DNA from: Micropterus salmoides
Taxonomy: Eukaryota > Chordata > Actinopteri > Centrarchiformes > Centrarchidae
Direction of reading: 5' to 3'
Assembly: GCF_014851395.1 (NCBI RefSeq)
Contig: NW_024041039.1
Coordinates: 4,492,112 to 4,556,111 of the forward strand
DNA: 64,000 nucleotides
In this document: positions 1 through 11,649 of the stretch, piece by piece
Layout: each line of letters starts with the position of its first letter
Position numbering within the stretch: the stretch's first letter is position 1
Notes under the pieces: generated by a model
The model's database searches: none
Seen by the model: only the letters and a program-made list of their open reading frames with translations
Told to the model about the DNA's origin: nothing
Program-made: the position numbers and the translations under genes

Positions 1-193
1 GGCCTAACTTAAAACTTTAAATTAGTCATCCAACGAAGGTTAAAGTCAAGGGCAACTGGACTTGGTTGAAGATACTGGAAGACGTTTCGTCCCTCATCCA
101 AAGGACTTCTTCAGTTCTGACTGACTGGCAGGGAAACTCAGCTATTTAACCTCAGTGGGGTCGTTATCCCGGGTCATCGATACCGCTGGTTCG

Positions 194-680
194 TTAGTGT
201 TCCTTGTTGCTGTGACGACAGTTGTTACAGTCGTTAAGACTACCTGTGGCCAAGACTAAACGACCATCGTTGGTATCTTCACCTGAGGCCAAGACTGAAC
301 GACCATCGTTGGTATCTTCACCTGAGGCCAAGACTAAACGACCATCGTTGGTATCTTCACCTGAGGCCAAGACTGAACGACCATCGTTGGTATCTTCACC
401 TGAGGCCAAGACTGAACGACCATCGTTGGTATCTTCACCTGAGGCCAAGACTAAACGACCATCGTTGGTATCTTCACCTGAGGCCAAGACTAAACGACCA
501 TCGTTGGTATCTTCACCTGAGGCCAAGACTGAACGACCATCGTTGGTATCTTCACCTGAGGCCAATAGGTTACGTTTGTTGAGTTTCCTGGGAAGTGATG
601 AAAGGACAGCATTGTAAGTGGGGGATAAGTGGTGGCGTAGACCCCCTCCCCTGTTCAATGACGGCTTCTCAACCCTGGTG
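194..680 (-). pseudogene. Penelope-like protein C-terminus with tandem expansion
   Basis: This is the C-terminal tail of a retroelement protein. It is open from about 680 down to the stop at 194-196. The conserved part (VEKPSLNRGGG to LPRKLNKRN) is followed by eight copies of a 13-residue unit with core LASGEDTNDGR, then a short tail ending NKEH. No start codon belongs to it: the frame runs upstream into unrelated SINE-like sequence, so the apparent methionine near 766 is not a real start. Catalytic residues of the endonuclease are absent. It is not a host gene. Confidence 0.6.
250..561. repeat. 39-bp minisatellite, exactly 8 copies
   Basis: Units start at 250, 289, 328, 367, 406, 445, 484 and 523; a ninth begins at 562 but diverges after five bases. 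All copies look identical except one A/G site nine bases into the unit, which reads A,G,A,G,G,A,A,G. The length is a multiple of three and there are no stops, so both strands stay open (13-residue repeats on each). Confidence 0.95.
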
Positions 681-687
681 TTTAAAT

Positions 688-780
688 TAGTCAGCGTTGA
701 TCTGGTGTCACACAGGAATCGAACCTTTAAGTCTCCTGTCTGAAGATCCTGCGTTTGACCCAACAATCCACACTAACAAG
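688..780 (-). mobile_element. tRNA-derived SINE head fragment
   Basis: The reverse complement of 715-725 reads GGTTCGATTCC, a textbook RNA polymerase III B box, in a tRNA-like context. There is no complete tRNA fold. It abuts the truncated Penelope-like element and probably marks an insertion or recombination junction. Confidence 0.45.
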
Positions 781-1377
781 CTCCTTACGCTGACATTCTC
801 GCTCTATATACTTCATCTCCTAACATTTTCTTTCATCAAACGGCCAATAGAGGTCGTGGCCAAAAAAAAACCAAACAAATAAGCTGTTGCACAATCAACA
901 TATATGGCCATTTTTCTGGTGAGGACGGGCTGACACATACGTCAGAACGAGGTTTAAGTTTGAACTTATGAACAGCTGCTCCACCTGCAGGTCTTTAGTC
1001 CCTGCTATTCAATCACAGCATGAAAAATACTCAACTGTAACCATTTTTTCCCTCCAATTTTCCATTTCTAAAAGAGACCCCGTGCAATTTTTTGTTATGG
1101 ACTTAAACTTAATTGTCCCGTAATAACACTAATTCTTAATTGTTCACACTGAAACCTCCTGGATCTCCGCTGGGTCAGTTAGGGTGTTTTTATTTTGTTG
1201 CAAATAAGTTTTAAGTCTGAGGCACCAAGTTTGTTACTGCTTTTACACAAAACACGTCAGTCAATTATTTAAGATTATGATACACATTATATGATCTTAG
1301 AAATTGCCTTTTGGCTCCAGAAGCTAAAGATAAATGAACTTTTACTTACACATCATAAACCGATTTCTCCATCCACC

Positions 1378-1400
1378 CACACACACACACACACACACAC
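1378..1400. repeat. (CA)n microsatellite
   Basis: An uninterrupted dinucleotide run of about 23 bases, directly visible. Confidence 0.95.
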
Positions 1401-2299
1401 CCACGTTTCTTCTTCTCATTGACGCAATGCATTCCCTAAACCCTCACAACTACATGCCAAACCTTAACCCTTAACCCAAAACAGAGTCTCCACCTAGGGT
1501 GACCTCAGTTTTGGTCCCCGTCGGTTAGTGTGCATTCAAATTAAAAACACAGACACACACACACACAGCATGCTAAATCCCACCTTCTGCCCTTTGAGCT
1601 CCTGTACTGAGCCATAAATAGGTTTGTGGGTCTTATGAAAAACGCCATAATTTATATTTTAATAACCCAGTGAGAATATATTTATACAGAGCATAGTGCA
1701 GCAGCAGATATGAATGACACACTGTGTGTGTGTGTGTTTGCAGTTATATGCGTGTTCTTAATATGTACATGTGGGTATTGTGAGAGTAAAGTATGTGTAA
1801 AACTTGTGTGCATGTTTGTTTATAGGTGTGTGTGTGTGTGTGAAGTCGTTTGCTTGTGTGTGTACAGTGAGGCTTTTTGTGTGTGTGTGTGTCTTGATTG
1901 TAGACTGGCTCATGAAGTGTGGCATTTTGGTGTCTGCTGCTCTCTGCATGCATAATGAATAGCCAGGTGTCGGAGGGGGTCACACACACACACAGAAGCT
2001 GCAACACTCTTAAACACACAAACTGTATGCACATGTGCAACCACACACACATAAATTCACACAAACAAACACTTTGACCAACACTCAGTCGCACAGTGAA
2101 ATGGTGAGCGGTCAGTCGTGTAAGCACACACGCGCACACGCACACACACAAACGCAGGCTGGGTGTCAGAATGCTCCAAAGGTCATGGTTGTTTGTGTGG
2201 CGTCCTGCAGCAGATGTGGAGACTCTCTGACAGGAAGTCAAAACCTCCAACACTAAACTGTAGAAGAGCAACTGATGGGTCAATTACTGCAAAGGTCAA

Positions 2300-2319
2300 G
2301 GGGGGGGGGGGGGGGGGGG
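2300..2319. repeat. poly-G run (20 G)
   Basis: A homopolymer of 20 G immediately before the long poly-purine tract. It could form a G-quadruplex, and its length is likely to be polymorphic or subject to sequencing error. Confidence 0.9.
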
Positions 2320-2329
2320 TTGTTGGGGG

Positions 2330-3420
2330 AAGCTACGAAGAGGAAGGGTGGAGGAGGGGTTTGAGGAAGAGAAAGGAGGTGGAAGATAAGGGGAGGAGGA
2401 GAAGATGGAGGGTAGAAAAGGGAAAGGACATTAGGAAGACGGATTGACAAACAGAGGAAGAGGACGACAGGAGGGGTAAGGAAAAGGAAAGGAAGAGGGG
2501 GTAGAAGGAGGCAGAGAGAAGGGCGGAGAAGATGAAGGGAGGCGGTGAGGGAGAGGATGTTAGGAAGCGCTTGAGAGAGGCAAGAGGGGAAGAGGAGAAT
2601 AGGAGTATGAAATAAATGGAGGCCCAGAGGAATAGGACAGGATGAGGTAGGCTGGACAATAACACAATAAATGTTTTATTTTATTCACTTCAATCATACA
2701 CAAATTAAGACTATTACTATTAAGATGTTTATTTTGTTGAGGAAAAAGCACTGAAAAAAGCTTTTACTTAATTTTACTCGTGCACATTTGCTGAAAAAGA
2801 TTTTATCATAATTGTTTAGAATGTTCTACCTCAGATTTGTGATCCACTGTTTGAAATCAAGAGTTTGTTCTGACCATGTAGAAAAGTTTAAACCACAATT
2901 AACCATCAGGTTTCTTCAACTTTCACTTAGGAGCAAAAATCAGCCTTTAAACTCAAAAGAAATAACGATTCGATACTTACCGTGGTAATTATCGATATTG
3001 AAAGATATGACACTTTTTATCGTGATAACATTTTTGCCCATATCGTCCAGCACTAGGATGAGGATAAAAGGAGAACAGGAAGTGGAGAAGAGGAGAGAAA
3101 ATTACGATAGGGGAGGAGAAGGTAGGGAGTGGAGGCAAAGAAAAGTAATGAACATGTAGGGGGTTAAAAAAAAGGGGGGGGGGACCGGGAGAGGAGAAGA
3201 TGAAACAGGAAAGAAAAGGAAAAGATATAGAACATAGGGAGGAAGAGGTGAGGAGGAGAAAGCAGAAAGGGTGGTGCAAATGGATAAAAGTAAAAGAACA
3301 GAAAGAGATGTAAATAGGAAGAATGAAGGGAGAACAGTATGAAGACATGGAGAAGGAGAGAAGTGGGAGAAAGAGGAGTAAGAAGGGAAAGGGAGGTAAA
3401 GGGGTGAAATGAGTTAAGAC
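2330..3420 (+). repeat. Poly-purine (GA-rich) tract, interrupted by a MITE
   Basis: The + strand is almost all A and G at 2330-2647 and again at 3056-3420. Between the two halves lies the hAT-type element at 2648-3055, so this was one tract of about 680 bp before the insertion. The Ser/Leu/Phe/Pro-rich minus-strand frames here are low-complexity readings and not genes. Confidence 0.85.
2648..3055 (-). mobile_element. hAT-type miniature element with perfect 8-bp TSD
   Basis: The 408-bp element has terminal inverted repeats: the left end reads TAGGCTGGACAATA and the reverse complement of the right end reads TAGTGCTGGACGATA. It is flanked by GGATGAGG at 2640-2647 and again at 3056-3063. An 8-bp duplication is diagnostic of hAT elements. 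No transposase is present. Related sequence occurs at 20700-20967 and 35527-35858. Confidence 0.88.
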
Positions 3421-4579
3421 GGGATAACAAACACACACATTGCGATAATGAATCAACAGACTGGAGGTCAAACATCTCCAGCTCGGATAGCTGCTCACAC
3501 AGATGAACGCTTCATTTATTTACATGCCTGTCCCCACTGCAGCTCTGGAAAGTCAGACGGACACAATTTTTCTGTTTTTTTTAGAAACTGAAAAGCAATG
3601 CAGTTGAGAGAAATACAGATAGAAACAAAAGGGATGAAAAGGGATGAGAGGAGAGAGAGAGAGTGTGTGTGTGTGTCCTTTCTTAGGAAGAAAGGATGAG
3701 AAAGAAATACATAGAAGATGAAATCATGAGGGGAAAAAAAACATTAATGACAGAGGGAGAGAAGTAGAAGAAAATACAATAAATGAGGATGTTTTCAGTG
3801 GGTCAAACAGAAAGAGTATGGAGTCATCAGAGAGAAAACCGCACACACACAGAGCCATCTTCATTACCTGAGCCGATGCAGAGCAGCTACACAGAGGCCA
3901 AAATCAATAACACTCTGCTGTACTGAACACTCACACAGTGACACACACAAACACACAGTATTTTGGAAGAGGATATTCATTGTCTACAGTCAGTCAATAG
4001 GAGAGCGAGAAAAGACTCAACACACACACCTCATGTACAGTACATGCTCTGTGTGTTTATATGTGTAGGTGGGAGGGACAATCTGATTAAATTGCATTTT
4101 CTGCTTGTGCGTGTGATATTCATACATAAAAGGTGAGAGTGGCCTCTTGAATATCAGGACCTTTCTGTGCTTCAGACCTTCACACACACACACACACACA
4201 CACACTGAGGACATCTGGGCCTCCTACACCCTCGTGTCGTCTTCATGTGGCTGTTTGGAGGCGGAGCGGCAGGTTGCTAATGAGTTTGACTAAATTGCTA
4301 TCAACAGGAAAAAAACAAAAAGCTGATCTTTAGGCCCGTATTTTAGTATTTTAAGGGACGGACAAATATTACAATTTCTGTGACAATTACAGTATTAAGT
4401 TTTTCAAGAGCGGGTCAGTTAGTGTTGAGATGAAATCATACAGTGTATATTTACTACACAATAGACTTGTTGGACCCTTCGGGACAGAGCAACAAGCTGT
4501 TCTCATCCCAGGGCTAAAACAACTTATGCTGGTCCTGAAAGCAGAAAAATCTATTAACAAGTTCAAGAGAACCAGTTAC
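3421..4579. other. Non-coding; purine-rich and CA repeats
   Basis: No gene is seen. It holds further purine-rich sequence (3590-3830), small TG and CA runs, and a (CA)n run at 4181-4205. The short minus-strand frame at 4017-4214 is a reading of the CA repeats. Confidence 0.8.
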
Positions 4580-5079
4580 NNNNNNNNNNNNNNNNNNNNN
4601 NNNNNNNNNNNNNNNNNNNNNNNNNNNNNNNNNNNNNNNNNNNNNNNNNNNNNNNNNNNNNNNNNNNNNNNNNNNNNNNNNNNNNNNNNNNNNNNNNNNN
4701 NNNNNNNNNNNNNNNNNNNNNNNNNNNNNNNNNNNNNNNNNNNNNNNNNNNNNNNNNNNNNNNNNNNNNNNNNNNNNNNNNNNNNNNNNNNNNNNNNNNN
4801 NNNNNNNNNNNNNNNNNNNNNNNNNNNNNNNNNNNNNNNNNNNNNNNNNNNNNNNNNNNNNNNNNNNNNNNNNNNNNNNNNNNNNNNNNNNNNNNNNNNN
4901 NNNNNNNNNNNNNNNNNNNNNNNNNNNNNNNNNNNNNNNNNNNNNNNNNNNNNNNNNNNNNNNNNNNNNNNNNNNNNNNNNNNNNNNNNNNNNNNNNNNN
5001 NNNNNNNNNNNNNNNNNNNNNNNNNNNNNNNNNNNNNNNNNNNNNNNNNNNNNNNNNNNNNNNNNNNNNNNNNNNNNNN
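4580..5079. other. Assembly gap, 500 N
   Basis: Exactly 500 undetermined bases, a conventional placeholder length, so the true gap size is unknown. The two frames that read through it are artefacts. Confidence 0.99.
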
Positions 5080-7539
5080 ACATCATGGTTCTACTGTACC
5101 AGATAGCTTATCACGCACACACACCTACACACATACAAACACACAGATGGGTTCACACAGATATTATTTGTTATTATGTTATATAATATGTCATTTCTTT
5201 AGGGAAGATTTCTTCTATTCAGATCACAAACTACATCTGTAACAATCTATCAAGGCATCTGGTTTCACTATAGGTTGTGTATAGAGCTAATCTGGCGTTG
5301 TGACCCCCCCTCAGTCAAATAAACACAGTAGTTTTGGCCCAATTCTACAGTTATTGAGGACTAATCTGTGTTGTAGACACATCTAAAGTTTTGTTTGAGG
5401 GGTAAATAAATTATGTGCTGCTTATAAGCTAAGCTTTTTTTTCGCTTTCTGTCCCTGAGAGACAGACAGGGTTTTGCCTGCTGAGACCTTGAGTCGGTTG
5501 GGTCTTTATCTGGTGGAAGGTTGGTTGACGGAAGGGACCTGTAGAAAGTGTAAATCAGAAGCACTACTTTATAGCTTCCATGTTCGTTTCCCGAAACTGC
5601 TAAGAACGCGGCGTTTATCAATGACATCCTGCTGCAGTACAGTGTTGTTAATGACGCTCACTCACAGTTTAATCACAACCGCTGTGTCTCTTTAATGAAA
5701 CTCCCTATTGGGTGACAATCTGTTGCGTTGGCACACACACACACACCAAACACACTCTCTATTGTGGTTATAGTATCTCAACCATTTGAAGGTATTATTT
5801 AGCATGTTTTGATCCCGATAGCATCACTAAAGAGAGTTGCGTCTGTCTGAGTTTCTAAGAGTGACGTATCTCAACAATTACAGAAGACCGAGAAATCTGT
5901 GGTGGATATTCATGGTCCCCAGAGGACGCGCTCATGATTTCGGTCCTCAGATATTCCAGAATATCTGATGGTCATGAAATTCCTGATCACATTCCTACTT
6001 TAAACGGGACAGCACTTTAGATTTTAACGGCCCAATGTATGGAGTCAAAATAAGAGAGACTGCGTAAAAGCAAAGCGTAACCAGGGGTGTGCGTGTGTTA
6101 AGGTATAGAGCCCAATTCCGGTCAATTGTGATGTAAGCCCCTGTACAAATTAATATACGGGAATATATTGGGTACAACACAAGTTTACGATGGCAAGTGA
6201 ATTTAATCATAGTTTACCAGGAAGGCTAAAACACATACATTTTTTGGCCATGATGTTGCTTACCTCGCCCACTGAATACGACAGCGAAAGGGAAAGTGAA
6301 CGTAGCGGGACAGAAGATAAATCACAAACGCTCCTCATATTGACACCTGAGACCCAACATATATATAAACAGAATATTGCGCAATTATAACACTACATAT
6401 TTTACTCGCGTATTAAAGCTGGATAATTTACTTTGTTCCATATAAGTAATTTCTGTACATTTAAATATGATTTTGCACTACTGTAGTGATTTTAAATCAC
6501 TAACAGTCAGTGTAAAATGTTCCCCGGTTCAGTATCGATGGATCATAATTCTTTTCTGTTTCTCTGATAGGAAGTGGTGACACAGATCAGATGGTGTTGG
6601 GTTGAAAATGGTTATTTACTTATTTAGGTTTATCTCGGTGTGATGCAGGCAGCAGATATCAGCTCTATTTACACACAAAACTGTTCTCTACTGCAACTTT
6701 GTTTCTACTGCGACTTCACCTGTTCTCTTCTCTGCTGCAGCATGTCTGTTCTTTACTGAGGGACTTTCTCCGTCTACTTCTTTACTTTCTTTTTACCTGT
6801 CTGTCTACATGTCTGTCTGTGTTTTTTTTTTGTTTTATCGTGGGTTTGAGAATCTCTTCCTATTTCCTTTTTTTTTTTTGTTCCAAATGTTCTCTTCTAT
6901 TTCCAGTCTTTCTCTCCCCGTTTTCTTGATTTTATGGCAGCAGTATGAGTGTGTGCGCATGTGTGTGCTCATGCTGTCGAGCTGCAGCGCTAATCGATTA
7001 ACGCCAACATGTCTGAACCAGTATCGCATTAGTCAACGTCACACACCGCCACATACACAACAGTGTGTGTCTGTGTGAGAGTGTGCAGGGTAGTTTAGCA
7101 TGAGGCCTGCAGGTGATTACATTCTTTTAGGATATATAAGAGTGAGAGGATGAGAGAGAGAGAGGAAGGGGAAAGAATCTTGAAGGAAGAGGAAGGAAAC
7201 ATTGTGAGAGGTGAGAGAAAGGAGTGGGTGAATGATGCAGTTTTGCCTCTGCAGCTCCACAAAATCTGTGTACCAATTTTAATTAGTTAATTATTAATAA
7301 TCATTCATTAATTAGTTACACCGTTAAACATCTATTACTAATTGCTGTTACATTCCTTACACTTATGAATCTAAGAAATTAAGTTTATTAAAGGAGTTCT
7401 TCTGCAGTGTAATATTACGTTTAGCATAGCCGATCAATCTGAAAACGCCTATTAATTCCCTCTTCTGTCTGCAATGTTTACAGTTTTTCTGTGCTGGGAT
7501 ATTCGACCTTGCTCAGGCTTTATGTGAGGTCATTTAAAT
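5080..7539. other. Unique-looking non-coding sequence
   Basis: No gene is supported. It contains a small (CA)n at 5741-5755, a dispersed-repeat fragment at 5855-5960, T- and CT-rich sequence at 6690-6930, and a GA-rich patch near 7145-7220. The longest frames are under 90 codons and resemble nothing I know. Confidence 0.7.
5855..5960 (+). repeat. Fragment of a dispersed fish repeat
   Basis: The phrase GATATTCATGGTCCCCAGAG, with nearby 'tctcaacaatt', matches a repeat very common in teleost genomes, recalled from memory. A fragment from another part of what I believe is the same family is at 19240-19345. Confidence 0.45.
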
Positions 7540-8064
7540 TAACACAATTAAGTGCATTTTACTTTCCACAGGATTTGGAGAGACTATGGTGGGGGGGTCC
7601 GGGGCCCAAGAGGGTCCGGTAAAGTAAATTACATGTGTCCATTTACTTTTAATGTACACATGTAACATGTTTTATACTTTCTGTGAATATAATCCAATTA
7701 ATCTTATTTCCATCCTGTATAGACACCTTATTTTGAAAACCGGCCGTTGTCTTGTTTATTACACTGGTCCGTTTCGGTTGATTTACCGTAAAGGCTTGAA
7801 TACGTGTGCACTCTAAATTTAGGTGCAGCTAGCTTAATCGCCACTCAGAAAAAGCGGGTCAGACCGTTTGTTGCCTTTTCTAAGAAGTCAGCCACATGGA
7901 GTGGATTTGCTCAGAGACAGTTCAGCAGAACAGCGTCTGCAAACGGCTGTTTTTGCGTCTTCTCTCAGACACTTTAAACAATTTATTTGGTCTTTTGACT
8001 TATGAGGCCGAACACTAAAAGCGCTTTTTTTTGCCATTTTCGCCCAAACATTCGTTCATCCCTA
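7540..8064 (-). mobile_element. hAT element copy, 3' end truncated (family of 15786-16373)
   Basis: Read on the minus strand it starts TAGGGATGAACGAATGTT at 8064 and follows the element at 15786-16373: first the purine-rich 'aaaaagcgctttt' and 'gtgttcggc' segments, then the degraded BED-finger coding part (about 7885-7985), then the internal block with 'CCGGTTTTCAAAATA' and 'GGAAATAAGATTAATTGG' (about 7690-7765), ending near the 'ccacaggatttgg' segment at 7567. The far terminal repeat is not visible, so that end is missing. The coding part has stops and frameshifts. Confidence 0.75.
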
Positions 8065-9631
8065 CTAATAACTTGGCAATATGTTGGAATCCAGAGTGTC
8101 TGCTGCCCGAGGAAAGCGCAGAAATCCAGCATCCAAAACCCAGAGTAAAAACAACCAAGATAGTGATAGAAGACAGGGGCGAAGGTTTGTAGCTAAACTA
8201 CCAAAGAAGGTAATCTTACCTAGCATATCATTTTGAATCATGCATCAATATAAATAATCGCGGTGTGCAAGCAAACTTATGTTTTTAGCTCTTTGTGGCA
8301 TTAAAACCCATTCAAGAAACAACAAGTAATGTAACTAACATTAGCTCATTCGTGGGTTAGCTGTCGCTACAGTTCTTAGCCCTTCTGACCTTCTCCCATT
8401 TTGGCTGTTTCTCGGCCATCTGTCTGTTGCCATTAGCATGCGCCAGATTACCGTTACTCCTTAAATATATATATATATCAAATGTAATAATGCAAGATGA
8501 GATGAGTCAGCAGCACCCCAGTCTCCCCATAACTGTAGCCTCCCGTCCCAGTGAAGGTGAGCAGCATGGTGTTAATGCGAGTTAACCTCCTCCAGGGAGT
8601 CTGTGGGGATTTCTCCGTCTCTCTTGCTGTTTTTACCATAACAAAAAAGAAATTAAACATTAATGACAGAAATTCAAACGCAAATTATTTTCTCACATAA
8701 TGATCATTATGATCCGCTTGCATGTACATTACAGATAATATTACAATAATCCTGTTCGATACGTTCATTTAGATTTAGCCGTTAAATGACATCTATAGAC
8801 TTTAGTATGACCTGCATGAAGGTCAATTTATTTGAGAAGCTTGCACACGCACACAAATCTATTGTATCTAATGTATGTAATCAAGTGGTGGTGATACAGC
8901 ACGGTAGGTGATTTGGTCAATTTCTGTGTAGTGTCATTTGGTATATCATATTTTAATATATATAGTATATTGCATGCATTGTGGGCCCAATTACGTTTTT
9001 TTGTCATGGGGCCCGAAATTCCTGGCGGTGCCCCTGCTCCCACTGCCCGATGCTGTTGCTGAACGGCTGTTGTGTGCCACTTTGTTTTTTAGCGTGCACA
9101 CAGAATGGACATCTAGTGGACAGTGAGGAGCGATGCGCTGAATTTGACAGACACTATATTGAATTAACTTTGTCCAGAATCACATCCCCCATTTGAAGTT
9201 CTGGGGGCCCCAGGCAGTTTCTCACTGTGCCCAGTTGGTAATCCAGAAAAACAGTTTTAGTTCCTAGTAAGGGTCAAGCGCTAAAAACACTGGATGCTAC
9301 ACTTCTAATAATGCAACTTTTGAACTGTTGCCAAAGTAAAAAGAAAATGAACCACAAAGTAAACAAAAGTATTGGACACTTGTGGCACAATGATCATTAA
9401 ACTGCTGTCCTAAAAGCCTCGACTGCGCTGGTTTTCTGGTCTTTCTAGCAGATGTTGAACCTGCAGCAGAATTTGCTCTCATTCCAGTGGGACCCAACAC
9501 AAATTGCGCGGGAGCGGGTGGTTAAAAATATACTGCGGGTCCCGCAGTTGCGCTGATAAGATGGAGTCAACAAATGAAGTTGAAAATAAGATAAAAGTGA
9601 GTGTATGCGGTTGCTTCTGAGAATGTACTGC
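8065..9631. other. Non-coding; AT repeat and degraded repeat blocks
   Basis: No gene is seen. It has a short (AT)n at 8464-8478. A block at 8980-9235, bounded by 'gtgggcccaatta' and 'gggggccccaggca', looks like a degraded dispersed repeat. GC-rich 'gcgggagcgggtgg' sequence appears at about 9507 and a similar string at about 9826, so 9500-10000 is probably an old element with the SINE at 9632 inside it. Confidence 0.55.
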
Positions 9632-9695
9632 AGAGGCCTGACTCGAACCTGCGACCTCGGGTATGGGAGGCGGACACGCTGACGAGGAGGCTAAA
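9632..9695 (-). mobile_element. tRNA-like SINE head
   Basis: The reverse complement reads as a tRNA-like segment: an A-box-like 'tttagcctcctcgtcagcgt', then a B box GGTTCGAGTC (9640-9649 on +). There is no 3' CCA-adjacent acceptor stem that closes, so a SINE or tRNA pseudogene is more likely than a working tRNA gene. Confidence 0.5.
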
Positions 9696-11649
9696 CCCCA
9701 TGGACACTGGTGTCAGTCGCCAGTGCGTCTCTTAACGTGTCGAGGGTTTACTCACTGCACTGTCCTTTTTTTACTCTGCATGTCACAATGTTTGCGGGAA
9801 TGGGCGGTAGAGGAACACACGTTGTGGGAGCGGGCGATAATGGTCTCAAAATCAGCGGGATCAGGAAAACAGTCTGGCGCAGGTCTCTACTCCAGACCAT
9901 CAGTGAGGTCCAACAGACGTTTGTGATCAGGTCTGGCTTCCAGTTCGACCCAAATGCAGGAAGGACCATTTCTTTATGGAGCTGGATTTGTGCATGAGTT
10001 GTCTAAAATCATTGAGTGCTGTACCATTAAGATTTCCTTCATTTAAACTAAGAGGGCCAGACCAGACCAGGAGAAACGGAAATATAGTGTCTGTTGACCT
10101 TCATTTTCACTTCTAAAACAGTGTTTTCAGCAACTGGGAAGGTGAACAGAATTACAAAATAAAATCCATTTTGTTTTTTGATTTTTGATTTTCTGAGAGC
10201 TTCCTACTGCTCACTAGAATACATTACAGGTACTCAGTGTTTTTAATCAGCTAACTGTGATCGTTTGCTTGCCAACAGTGCCGGTGTAACAAAGCTACAC
10301 GGGGAAAAACAAGGCCTCTCCAGGAATCTGGCAGCAGATTGTAGAAAATCTGGAATCAAAGGCGGCACTAACAGAGTTCATCTGTGATGGGTTTTTTTTT
10401 TTTAATCATAAGATGCTGCGCTTCTAGCGGCAACACCTTCATCTTTGTGTCTCTAAGCCAAAAACACAGGGAGAGAGAGGGCGCATTTGAGTGTGTTTGT
10501 GTGTGTGTGAGAGAGTGTACTAGCCCATAATCAGTGATATTCACCATAAAGCCCCGTCCTCATTATCTCCATCAGATCTACTCGACTCAAATGTGGATGA
10601 GCGTCATTTTGTCATCACACCCCTCTCCCTCTCTTTTTGTCTCAGTATTCGTCTCCCCTCGATGGAGCGATAATATCCATCTTATTATGCTCTGCGCGGA
10701 GCTGTCGAGGCTGGAGTGGGGAGGTTAAACGTCCACTCAGGGCTGCGGTGAAGAGCGTTCGGCTGAAGAGTCGAGCACTCTCCGCTGATAGACCCGTCCT
10801 CTCTGCTTGTCCTGTCCTGAAAACACACTCTAGACAGGTGCTGTAGGGTCAAAGGACATAAACAACGGAAAACCCCGCAATTCCCGATATTCAGTCCACT
10901 TCTGATCAGGTCACTCTGCTAATACTAACAGGTCAGACTTAGGGTTGATGTTTTACTTGCAATTTTCTAAATTTGATGCTGTGTTTTTCCACTTATGCTC
11001 TTACCAGTTTAGATGTGTTCATTTGAGGTTAAATGGAAGAGGGTGAAGGTTTTTCTCCAGGCAGTGGCAGGGAAGGTAGACCTGTCCCGTGCAGGCTTTT
11101 TGGCGTGTTGTTTCGGTGGTTTGAGGAACCAGAGGGTTGTTTTTTGGATGTTTTATTAGTTTAATTTGAAGGCCTGTATGTCTGCTCACGACAGTTGTTG
11201 AACCACCTGCATGGTTTCTGTTTGTACTTACTTATTCTAAACAACACGTGCCACCCAGGCTCCATGTTCTTTATCTTTGTATCAAGGTGGCGTTTTTTTT
11301 GTGCGCGTTCCGAGGCATTTTAGAAAGCACAGTAGAGCAGGTGATAAGGAATTTGGGGAAAGAGTCATGACATGCGACAAAAGGTACCGGGGGAGTGGCG
11401 GCGTCTCCAAACCCACACGCTGCGACCCGCGTGGACTCTCTGTCCGTGTTTCGCCACAGAGAAATCTCTTCCGGCTTCGTCTGACGAACAAACACACGGG
11501 TGATGATGACACCACCTGTGAGGCAGAAACCACACCGGTGATGTAAAAGAGAAAAATCAATCTCTTAGTTCATTCTTTTATTCACTCATTCATTTTTTGG
11601 CTGACTCCTTTTGTCAGATTGTAGTTTCGACCTTCTCTATGTTTTCCTT
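9696..11649. other. Non-coding, mostly unique
   Basis: No gene is supported. Overlapping frames at 9663-9997 and 11271-11560 occur on both strands without recognisable motifs. The region includes the possible conserved block at 10530-10800 described separately. Confidence 0.6.
10530..10800. other. Possible conserved non-coding block
   Basis: The block has complex, non-repetitive sequence of mixed composition (around 'gataatatccatcttattatgc'), unlike the surrounding repeats. A pyrimidine stretch ending in 'tttgtctcag' precedes a frame of about 70 codons with no matching donor. It may be a regulatory element; this is inferred from texture only. Confidence 0.25.

Larger units (their letters stand above)
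1..690 (-). mobile_element. Penelope-like retroelement, 3' end
   Basis: On the minus strand a frame contains the motif EKPSLNRGGGLRHHLSPTYN followed by NAVLSSLPRKLNKR. I associate this with the region just after the GIY-YIG endonuclease domain in fish Penelope-like elements; that assignment is from memory. The coding frame ends at the TAA at 194-196. The region 1-193 resembles the element's 3' non-coding end. The reverse transcriptase and most of the endonuclease are missing, because similarity stops near 680. The element is a 5'-truncated, dead copy. Its left border may lie outside the window. Confidence 0.65.
781..2329. other. Non-coding stretch rich in CA/TG repeats
   Basis: No gene is supported. 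The stretch holds (CA)n at 1378-1400 and 1555-1567, a dense TG-rich block at 1720-1890 followed by CA-rich blocks at 1981-2000 and 2040-2155, and a run of 20 G at 2300-2319. The frames at 1710-2283 on both strands are readings of these repeats. Confidence 0.85.

Noticed and set aside
222..617. Eight direct repeats as a CRISPR array or a real repetitive protein
   Set aside because: The 39-bp units are contiguous with no unique spacers, and the open frames on both strands follow from a stop-free unit divisible by three.
2989..3498. Minus-strand Ser/Leu/Phe/Pro-rich frames
   Set aside because: They are readings of the poly-purine tract, with no domain.
4430..5242. Long frame across the N run (270 codons)
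   Set aside because: It is open only because the 500 N are translated as X.
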